A DNA stretch of 64,000 bases from Chitinophaga sancti (GTDB lineage Bacteria > Bacteroidota > Bacteroidia > Chitinophagales > Chitinophagaceae): assembly GCF_034087045.1 (NCBI RefSeq), contig NZ_CP139247.1:2444001-2508000 (forward strand), written 5' to 3'. Position numbers and translations under genes: made by a program. Below the pieces are notes generated by a model. The model saw only the letters and a list, made by a program, of their open reading frames with translations, did not search any database and was not told the DNA's origin. Of the stretch, positions 36,289 through 44,800 are shown in pieces; positions within the stretch are counted from its first letter, which is position 1; each line of letters begins with the position of its first letter.

Positions 36289-37238
36289 CGCAATCGGCAT
36301 TACTGGTAGCAGGCGTTTTAGTGCCACGTTCACTCGCGACAGGCGCTTCAATGTCCAGCTCACTTGCTGCAGAAGACTTAGAGGCCTATTCACCCGTTGA
36401 GGGAGAGTTTATGTCCGGTTCACTATCCGGCATATGGAAAGAACCACGTTATCGTATTTCTGTATGTGACTGGATGATCCTCAAACGCCAGAAACTGGGT
36501 GCCTTTCAGTTGACCAAAGAGATCGGTGCAGATGGGTTGGAGCTCGACATGGGAGGATTGGGTAACCGTTCTGCATTCGACAATAAACTCAGGGATGCGG
36601 CTACCCGCCAGCAGTTCCTGGACAAAGCAAAAGAACTGAACATTGCCATTAGCTCTATGGCTATGTCAGGCTTTTATGCACAGTCTTTTGCAGAAAGAAC
36701 AGAAACTCCTGACCTGGTGCAGGATTGTATTGATACTATGGTGGCGATGAAAGTAAAGATCGCCTTTCTGCCACTTGGTGTAAAAGGTGACCTGGTACAA
36801 CATCCTGAATTACGCCCACAAATAATACAGCGACTCAAAGCAGCGGGGGTAAAAGCAAAAAAGGCGGGTGTGGTTATTGGCATAGAAACCTCGTTGTCAG
36901 CTGCTGAAGAAGTGAAGTTATTAGACGAGATCCATTCTAAGCATATTCAGAGTTATTTCAACTTCTCTAATGCTATAAAGGAGGGGCGTGATTTACAACA
37001 GGAACTAATTACGCTGGGCCGACATCGTATCTGCCAGATCCATTGTACCAATACAGATGGCGTATGGTTGGAAAATGATCCAAAGATCAATATGCCGGCA
37101 GTGAAGAAAACACTGGACGATATGGGATGGAGGGGCTGGTTGGTAATAGAACGCTCCCGTGATGCAAAAGATCCGAAGAATGTAAAAAAGAACTTTAGCG
37201 CAAATGCGGCTTACCTGAAATCAATATTCCATGCGTAG
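36261..37238 (+). CDS. Tat-exported xylose-isomerase-like TIM barrel protein
   Basis: 325 residues starting MENNRRRFIAQSALLVAGVL, a twin-arginine signal. The body is a sugar phosphate isomerase/epimerase-like (AP endonuclease 2 superfamily) TIM barrel: KEIGADGLELDMGGLG, DCIDTMVAMKVKIAFLPLG, AGVVIGIETSLSAAEE, RICQIHCTNTDGVWLE and GWRGWLVIERSRDAK, with acids and His in the metal-binding positions. Such Tat proteins probably isomerise or epimerise free sugars or keto-acids in the periplasm; the substrate is unknown. It overlaps both neighbours (28 and 8 bases), so it is tightly coupled to two rhamnosidase genes. Confidence 0.8.
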   Translation: MENNRRRFIAQSALLVAGVLVPRSLATGASMSSSLAAEDLEAYSPVEGEFMSGSLSGIWKEPRYRISVCDWMILKRQKLGAFQLTKEIGADGLELDMGGLGNRSAFDNKLRDAATRQQFLDKAKELNIAISSMAMSGFYAQSFAERTETPDLVQDCIDTMVAMKVKIAFLPLGVKGDLVQHPELRPQIIQRLKAAGVKAKKAGVVIGIETSLSAAEEVKLLDEIHSKHIQSYFNFSNAIKEGRDLQQELITLGRHRICQIHCTNTDGVWLENDPKINMPAVKKTLDDMGWRGWLVIERSRDAKDPKNVKKNFSANAAYLKSIFHA

Positions 37239-40200
37239 GATATTTATTTGTTGCCTTTTATTACTGAGCACAACTGTGTATGCACAGGAAAATGCCAAAC
37301 CATGGGTGTTTTGGTACTGGATGTATGCAGCGGTATCTCAACCCGGTATTCATGCGGATCTGGTAGCTATGAAAGAAGCAGGTTTAGGTGGGGCTTATCT
37401 TATGCCTATCAATGGCAAAAGTACTTATACACCTGTGGCAGAGCAATTGTCACCTGCATGGTGGGATCTGGTGCATTATGCTTCTCAGCAGGCGGATAGT
37501 CTCGGTTTACAATTAGGTATGCACTTCTGTGATGGATTTGCAGTAGGAGGGGGCCCCTGGATTACACCTGCGCTCAGTATGCAAAAAGTAGTGTGGACAA
37601 CTACTGAGGTAAATGGGAATTTCAATGGCATCTTGCCGCAACCTGTTACGAATGAAGGTTATTATGAAGATATTGCCGTACTGGCTTTTCCTTTTATCAA
37701 AGAAGATAAATCGACTCCGGTAGTCACTACAAGTCTGCCCAATGTAAATCCGCAGATCCTTTCCAGCAAAGAGAATAAGGAGAATGTGAAAAGTACTGAT
37801 CCCTGTTGGATTCAATATACTTATGCAGTGCCATTTACCTGTCGCTCTATTACTATTCGTGGCAATAACTATCAGGCGCAGCGCCTGAAGCTATCTGTAA
37901 GTGACGATGGTACACACTTCCATGAAGTATTGCAAATGACGGCGCCGCGCCATGGCTGGCTTGACTCAGATGCGGATCATACCTATTCCATTCCGGTGAC
38001 GACCAGTCGTTATTTCCGTTTTGATTATAATAAAGCAGGTTCGGAACCCGGTGCGGAAGACCTGGATAATGCGAAGTGGAAACAAAGTCTGAAGATTACA
38101 GGGATTCATTTATCTAATCAACCACGCATTGATCAGTATGAAGGAAAAAGTGGGGCTGTCTGGCGTATTAGCAACACAGTTAACAATACAGTTCCTGTTA
38201 CAATCAATGCAAACAATTCTATTACCAATGCAGGCCATGCTGTAACTAATACTGGTTATGCTGTAACTAATACTGGTCATACTATAACTAATGCAGGCCA
38301 TGCTGTAACTAATACTGGTTATGCTGTAACTAATACTGGTCATACTATAACTAATGCAGGCCATGCTATTACCAATTCCGATCTGGCTATTCCCCGGGAT
38401 CAGATCATTGACCTGACAAACAGAATTGATACCCTTGGCCACCTTCAATGGAAAGCTCCCAAAGGTGACTGGACCATTCTACGCATAGGCCACACTTCCA
38501 CCGGGCATAAAAATGTAACCGGTGGTGCTGGTGCAGGATTGGAATGTGATAAGTTCAACCCCGCTGCTGTGCGCTTCCAATTCGATCATTGGTATGGCGA
38601 GGCTCTCAAGCGGGCGAAATTGAGTGTATTACATGTAGATAGTTGGGAATGTGGAAGTCAAAACTGGTCGCCTGTATTCAGCGCCGCCTTCAAAAAGCAA
38701 CACGGATATGACCTGCTTAAATGGCTCCCTGCAATGGCTGGTATACCTGTGGATAACGCTGCCGCCTCTGAGCAATTCTTATTAGATATTCGTCGTACGA
38801 TCAATAACTTAATTCAGGTTAACTTCTACGATACTTTAAGTGCATTGGCACATACAAATGGAGTTGCTTTCAGTGCTGAAAGTACGGCTCCTATGATCAC
38901 AGGGGATGGCATGGAGCATTACCATGCTGTTGATTATCCAATGGGTGAATTTTGGTTGAGAAGTCCTACCCACGATAAGCCTAATGACATGCTGGATGCC
39001 ATTTCCGGTGCGCATGTATATGATAAACAAATCATTCAGGCAGAAGCATTTACAGAGTTGCGAAATAACTGGGACGAATATCCAGGCATGTTGAAAACAG
39101 GCATTGATCGCAACTTTGCATTAGGAATCAATAAATTAGTCTTCCATGTGTTTGCACATAATCCATGGATGGACAAAAAGCCGGGGATGACCCTGAATGG
39201 GATAGGTCTCTATTTTCAGCGAGATCAGACATGGTGGCCTTATGTATCAGCGATGGTGAATTATGTGACCCGGTGCCAACAATTATTACAACAGGGGAAG
39301 CCCGTTGTGGATATTGGTGTGTATACAGGAGACAACCTGCCTAAAAGAGCTGTTTTGCCAGAGCGCTTAGTGCCAATATTACCCACGCTATTTGGAGACA
39401 GCATTGTACAAAGAGAAAAGAGAAGATTGGCGAATGTAGGTGAGCCGACCAGAGAGATGCTTGTGGGTGTGACTGCAAGTGCAAATATCTCAAAGGCGGA
39501 AGACTGGATAGATCCTTTGCATGGATATGCTTATGATTCTTACAATAAGTTGAGCGATAGTGCGAGATATCGTATATCCCTCAAACTCACGGATACTTTA
39601 AAACATATTGATATTCCCCCTGATTTCATATCAGGAGAACAGGGTATTGCATGGACACATCGTTCTGCTCCTGATAAGGAGATCTATTTTGTTTCTAATC
39701 AACAGGAAAAGGAGCGTCACTTGCAATTGTCCTTCCGGATAAAAGGTAAAACTCCTGTATTGTATGATGCTGTTAATGATGCTTATTTGCAACCGGAGGC
39801 TTTTAAAACAAATGCAGATAGAACAGAGCTGACATTGTCCCTTCCTCCGAACGGCGCTATGTTTGTTTTATTCACAGACAAACCAATGGATCATGCGCAT
39901 AAACAAACCAATTATGCACCCTTTCAGACACTGGATAATCCATGGAAGGTGAGCTTTGCCCCCAATGATACTGTGCTATTTGAAAAGCTCACGGATTGGA
40001 GCCAGCATGCCTCAGCGAAGATCAAATACTTTTCTGGTACCGCTCATTATATTCAGAATGTGCATTTAGCCAATTCTCCATCTACTATTTTGTTAGATGT
40101 TGGTAATATTGCCAATATCGCTGCTGTAAAGGTGAATGATATTGATTGTGGTATCATCTGGACGCCGCCTTACAGAGTGGATATTTCTAAAGCCGTGCAT

Positions 40201-41421
40201 TCAGGTCTGAATAAAATAGACATAGCTGTTACGAACACATGGGCAAATCGTATAATTGGAGACAGAATTCAAACTGTTGCCAGTAGCCGATCCGAAGATA
40301 GCATTCAATCCAAAGAAACCTATACTGTTTTTTCAGACAAGCAGGCTGGTGATCATTTACTCCCCGCAGGTTTATTGGGCCCAGTAAGACTCTTCACCGA
40401 TTATCAGGTAGCTGACACTGTGATGGAACGCGTCTACAACGAAGTCAAAACTCCTTACAAATATGGCCTTGTGATGGTGCCCGCGAATGATACCCTCAAA
40501 ATGGACTGCCCGGGTATCTTTAGGAAAAACAACCAGTGGTACATGGTCTATATCGTCTTTGACGGTCGGGGTTACGAAACCTGGCTGGCTAAAAGTAAAG
40601 ACCTTCTTAACTGGCAAACCCTTGGCAAAATGATGTCTTTTTCTGACAGTACTAACTGGGATGCGAATCAGAAAGCGGGTTACATGGCCTTACAGGATTA
40701 CAAATGGGGTGGTAATTACGAGTGGACTCCTTACAAAGGGAAATATTGGTTATCTTACTTTGGGGGTGTAAGTACAGGTTATGAAGCAGGTTTGTTATCC
40801 ATTGGTATTGCTTACACCAATAAAGATATTACCAGACCACATGAATGGCAGCGAATTCCACATCCCGTATTGAAAGCTACAGATACAGGTGCTGGATGGT
40901 GGGAGAACAATACTATTTACAAAAGTTCTATCATCCGGGATGATAAAAAACTAACGGGTCATTCTTTTGTGATGTATTACAATGCAAAAGGGGATAGCCT
41001 GAAACCTAAGCGAGGCAAGGAACGGATCGGTATGGCGGTATCTGATGATATGGAACATTGGGCAAGGTGGGGAAAGGATCCTTTGCTGGATCATTATACA
41101 GGTATTACAGGGGATGCGGTGATTCAGCAAATGGATAGTCTCTATGTTATGTTCTACTATGGTGCATTCTGGAAAGACAAGCCAAAAGAAGCCTTTAACC
41201 GTTTTGCGTGTTCATATGATCTCGTGCATTGGACTGATTGGAAAGGAGCGGATCTGATTAATTCTTCTGAAGCTTATGATAATCTATTTGCGCACAAATC
41301 TTTTGTTGTGAAGTGGAAGGGAGTAGTGTATCATTATTATTGTGCGGTAGATAAGGTGGGGCATAGGGGGATAGCGGTGGCGACTTCAATGGATAAAGGG
41401 AAAAGTAAATTGAGTTATTAA
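37231..41421 (+). CDS. GH106-type alpha-L-rhamnosidase fused to a GH43/GH130-like propeller
   Basis: 1396 residues. Signal peptide to VYAQ (19). GH106-type features: PWVFWYWMYAAVSQPGIHADLVAM (split here by a 7-residue repeat array later on), LGMHFCDGFAVGGGPWITP, VLHVDSWECGSQNWSP near 468, FSAESTAPMITGDGMEHYHAVDYP near 548, and a closing galactose-binding-like domain (about 910-1015). Residues about 1065-1390 are a separate propeller of the GH43/GH130 kind (CPGIFRKNNQWYMVYIVFDGRG, GMAVSDDMEHWARWGKDPLL). The fusion would act on rhamnosides plus another sugar. A perfect duplicated repeat lies at 331-379. The final codons blend into the intergenic repeat array. Confidence 0.83.
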   Translation: MRRIFICCLLLLSTTVYAQENAKPWVFWYWMYAAVSQPGIHADLVAMKEAGLGGAYLMPINGKSTYTPVAEQLSPAWWDLVHYASQQADSLGLQLGMHFCDGFAVGGGPWITPALSMQKVVWTTTEVNGNFNGILPQPVTNEGYYEDIAVLAFPFIKEDKSTPVVTTSLPNVNPQILSSKENKENVKSTDPCWIQYTYAVPFTCRSITIRGNNYQAQRLKLSVSDDGTHFHEVLQMTAPRHGWLDSDADHTYSIPVTTSRYFRFDYNKAGSEPGAEDLDNAKWKQSLKITGIHLSNQPRIDQYEGKSGAVWRISNTVNNTVPVTINANNSITNAGHAVTNTGYAVTNTGHTITNAGHAVTNTGYAVTNTGHTITNAGHAITNSDLAIPRDQIIDLTNRIDTLGHLQWKAPKGDWTILRIGHTSTGHKNVTGGAGAGLECDKFNPAAVRFQFDHWYGEALKRAKLSVLHVDSWECGSQNWSPVFSAAFKKQHGYDLLKWLPAMAGIPVDNAAASEQFLLDIRRTINNLIQVNFYDTLSALAHTNGVAFSAESTAPMITGDGMEHYHAVDYPMGEFWLRSPTHDKPNDMLDAISGAHVYDKQIIQAEAFTELRNNWDEYPGMLKTGIDRNFALGINKLVFHVFAHNPWMDKKPGMTLNGIGLYFQRDQTWWPYVSAMVNYVTRCQQLLQQGKPVVDIGVYTGDNLPKRAVLPERLVPILPTLFGDSIVQREKRRLANVGEPTREMLVGVTASANISKAEDWIDPLHGYAYDSYNKLSDSARYRISLKLTDTLKHIDIPPDFISGEQGIAWTHRSAPDKEIYFVSNQQEKERHLQLSFRIKGKTPVLYDAVNDAYLQPEAFKTNADRTELTLSLPPNGAMFVLFTDKPMDHAHKQTNYAPFQTLDNPWKVSFAPNDTVLFEKLTDWSQHASAKIKYFSGTAHYIQNVHLANSPSTILLDVGNIANIAAVKVNDIDCGIIWTPPYRVDISKAVHSGLNKIDIAVTNTWANRIIGDRIQTVASSRSEDSIQSKETYTVFSDKQAGDHLLPAGLLGPVRLFTDYQVADTVMERVYNEVKTPYKYGLVMVPANDTLKMDCPGIFRKNNQWYMVYIVFDGRGYETWLAKSKDLLNWQTLGKMMSFSDSTNWDANQKAGYMALQDYKWGGNYEWTPYKGKYWLSYFGGVSTGYEAGLLSIGIAYTNKDITRPHEWQRIPHPVLKATDTGAGWWENNTIYKSSIIRDDKKLTGHSFVMYYNAKGDSLKPKRGKERIGMAVSDDMEHWARWGKDPLLDHYTGITGDAVIQQMDSLYVMFYYGAFWKDKPKEAFNRFACSYDLVHWTDWKGADLINSSEAYDNLFAHKSFVVKWKGVVYHYYCAVDKVGHRGIAVATSMDKGKSKLSY
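38221..38367 (+). repeat. In-frame 21-bp tandem array with a perfect 63-bp duplication
   Basis: Seven 21-base units coding (I/V)TN(A/T)G(H/Y)A-type heptads, residues 331-379 of the GH106-type protein. Units 2-4 (38242-38304) and 5-7 (38305-38367) are base-for-base identical, so the last step was a recent 63-base tandem duplication. The array lies in a loop between the N-terminal jelly-roll part and the next strand. Confidence 0.9.
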
Positions 41422-41447
41422 TTGGAGTTATGCTCGAATGTTAAGCG

Positions 41448-41775
41448 GAATCGTGACTGAGTTATTAAATGAAGTCGTGCTTAATTGCTAACTGAAATCA
41501 TGACTTGATTATTAAGTGAAGTTATGTCTAATTGCTAAGTAGAATCAAGGCTGAGTTACTAAATGAAGTCGCGCTTAATTGCTAACAGAAATCGTGACTG
41601 AGTTATTAAATGAAGTCGTGCTTAATTGCTAACTGAAATCGTGACTGGATTATTAAGTGAAGTTATGTCTAATTGCTAAGTAGAATCATGACTGAGTTAC
41701 TAAATGAAGTCGCGCTTAATTGCTAAAAGAAATCGTGACTGAATTACTAAGCGAAGTTATAATCAATTGCTAACA
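41448..41775 (+). repeat. Intergenic 46-48-bp tandem array, seven units, trimer duplication
   Basis: Units start at 41448, 41494, 41542, 41588, 41635, 41683 and 41729, each GAA(A)TC.TGACTGA... to ...TTAATTGCTAA. Units 1-3 match units 4-6 with few changes, showing a 140-base second-order copy. Each unit is itself two related half units of about 23 bases. Decayed copies extend into the stop region of the upstream gene (TTGAGTTATTAA at 41410-41421) and up to the next ATG. The units are contiguous, so this is not a CRISPR. The whole 391-base gap 41422-41812 is filled by this array; no promoter or terminator is seen in it. Confidence 0.92.
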
Positions 41776-41812
41776 GAAATGTTAAAATAAATTCTTAACT
41801 GAATTGTAAAAT

Positions 41813-44800
41813 ATGATCCGGACTATACTCATCTGCATCTGTTTAGGTTTCCTGTTTCCAGCCAGCGCGCAGCAGCTATTTGATGACAATTGGTTATTCT
41901 ATAGAGGCAATGCACAAGGTGCTGAAAATCCTTCATTCAATGATAAGGAATGGAGAAAACTCGACCTGCCACATGATTGGAGTATAGAAGACCTGCCTGG
42001 TACAAACTCTCCTTTTAATCCGGGGGCAATCAGTCAGGTAAGCGGCGGGTTTACAACAGGTGGTACGGGTTGGTATCGCAAACATTTTACGCTGAAGGCG
42101 GATAAAAAGACCGTCATACTGCAATTTGATGGGGTTTACATGAATGCAACTGTATGGCTCAATGGAAAGAAACTCGGCAAACATCCATATGGTTATACCA
42201 CCTTTAGTTTTGATATCACTGATAAGATCATTCCCGGAAAAGAGAATGTACTGGCTGTACTCGTGCGGAACGAAGGGGAGAATAGCCGATGGTATGCAGG
42301 TTCCGGAATTTACAGGCATGTATGGTTAAAAAGCAATCAATACAAGATTGTTATTACTACACCAGTTGTAAATAGAAGTTTAGCTACTGTTGCTATTCAT
42401 ACGGAAAAGCCTGGTACTACCCGTATTTACAATCAAAAGGGAATATTGATTACAACAACTACACCATCCATACTGTCCAGCTCATCTAACTCATCTAACT
42501 CATCCAGCTTATCCCACCCATCCAGCTTATCCCACCCATCCAGCTCATCTAACCCATCTAGCTCATCTAACCCATCTAAGTCATCCAGCTCATCTTCCCT
42601 GTCTACCGATCAGCAATTCCAGATCTCCAAACCATCCCTCTGGTCAATAGACACTCCCAACTTATACACCGCCATCACAATTATCGACGGCGATACGATC
42701 CGCACTACCTTTGGCATCCGCACTTTCACTGCTGATGCCATAAACGGTGCCCGCCTGAACGGTCTCCCCATCAAACTAAAAGGCGGTTGCGTTCACCATG
42801 ACAATGGCCCTCTTGGTGCCAAAGCATATGATCGGGCAGAGGAGAGAAAAGTCGCTCTGCTAAAAGCCAGTGGATACAACGCCATCCGTTGTGCCCATAA
42901 TCCCCCTTCTCCTGCCTTTTTAGACGCTTGCGACCGTTTAGGTATGTTAGTAATCGACGAAGCGTTTGACACCTGGAAAGACCCTAAAAACCCCGAAGAC
43001 TACCATGTATTCTTCAACGACTGGTGGCAACGGGATATTGAAAGCATGGTAAACAGGGATAGAAATCACCCTTCTGTCATCATGTGGAGCATAGGCAATG
43101 AGATCCCTCACAGGGAAAAACCAGCTGTTGCCGCCATCGCTCACACCCTGCGTCAATACCTTTTACAGTTGGATAGCACCCGCCTCATTACCTGTGGTGT
43201 CAATGGCATTGCTCCTGATAAAGACACTTTTCTCTCTGCCCTCGATGTGGCAGGGTATAATTATGCTTTGGATAAATACGAACCCGATCATGCCCGGGTA
43301 CCCAACCGTGTCATCATGGCTACAGAATCTTTCCCGCTGGATGCCGGTGCTTACTGGGAAGGTGTAATTAAACACCCCTGGGTAATTGGTGATTTTGTCT
43401 GGACGGCTTTCGACTATATTGGCGAAACCAGCATAGGTTGGCTTGGCTACATGCAGCATCAGGGCTTTTATCCATGGAACCTTGCTTATTGTGGAGATAT
43501 TGATATCTGTGGCTGGAAACGTCCGCAATCTTACTACCGCGATGCTCTTTGGATGCCGGATCAGTTATCCATTTTTGTGCATCCACCACATCCTACTTAT
43601 CCAACCAATCCAGACAAAGTAGACTGGAGCCGCTGGGAATGGCAGGATGTGACCGACAGCTGGAACTGGCCGGGTAATGAAGGAAAACCATTCGAAGTAG
43701 TAGCCTATAGCTCTTATGATCAGGTAGAATTATTCCTCAATGGTAAATCACTGGGTAAAAAAGCAGTAAAAGATCATACTGCCAGCTGGCAGGTGCCTTA
43801 TACAGCAGGTATCCTTACAGCTACTGCCGGGAAAAAGAAAGTATCTCTTTCTACAACCGGAAAAACTGTTCGCCTACAATTACAAGCGGATACATTACAG
43901 CTTGCACCTAATAATCAGGATCTTGCTTATATCACTGTCAGTTTACTGGATAGTGCAGGCCATCGTCATCCAGATGATACGGCATTAATCAATTTCAAAT
44001 TAGAAGGCCCTGCTACTATCGTAGGTGTAGGTAATGCAAATCCACGCAGTCTGGAAAGTAATCAGGCATTACAAAACAATGAGATAGCACAAACTAATCA
44101 AACATTGCAAAGTAATCAGGCATTACAAAACAGTCAGATATCACAAAGCAATCAGGCATTACAAAGCAGTCAGATAGCACAAAGCAATCAATCATTGCAA
44201 AGTAATCAATCCTTGCAAAGCAATCAGATAGCACAAAGAAAAGCCTTCCATGGCCGTGCACTTGTCATCATCAAAGCCGGCAAAACACCCGGCGCTATCC
44301 GCCTTATTGCCAGCACTCCAAATCTGCAGTCTGCTGAGATGACCTTCAATAAACAGGAAAACCCGCTGGCCACCAGTCCAATTCCACAACCAGGTAATAC
44401 CACTTTTAAAAATAAACCATCTTCCCCCCAATGGATCGGCTATGAAGAAATGCCCGACAGCCTCAGGCTCGTTCCCGGTCTCCCCAATGACAAAACCAAA
44501 GCGCAACAGCGCGCCATTACCCCCTTATTCCGTAAATCCTTCACCACCAACAAACCTATAGCAACCGCCAAACTCACCATCACCGGCCTTGGTCATTACG
44601 AGTTTACCATCAATGGCAGGAAACCCGGTAATTCCTTCCTCGCCCCCGGTTGGACAAACTACGACAAACGTGTTTTTTATAACACCTACGACATTGCCAA
44701 TTACCTCCAAAAAGGTGAAAACGTAATTGGAGTCATCGTTGGTAATGGTTTCTACTATATCAACAAAGAAAGATATCACAAACTTCTCACCGCCTTCGGC

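Noticed and set aside
41448..41775. CRISPR-like array
   Set aside because: The repeats are contiguous with no unique spacers, unit length varies by 1-2 bases, and no cas genes are present.
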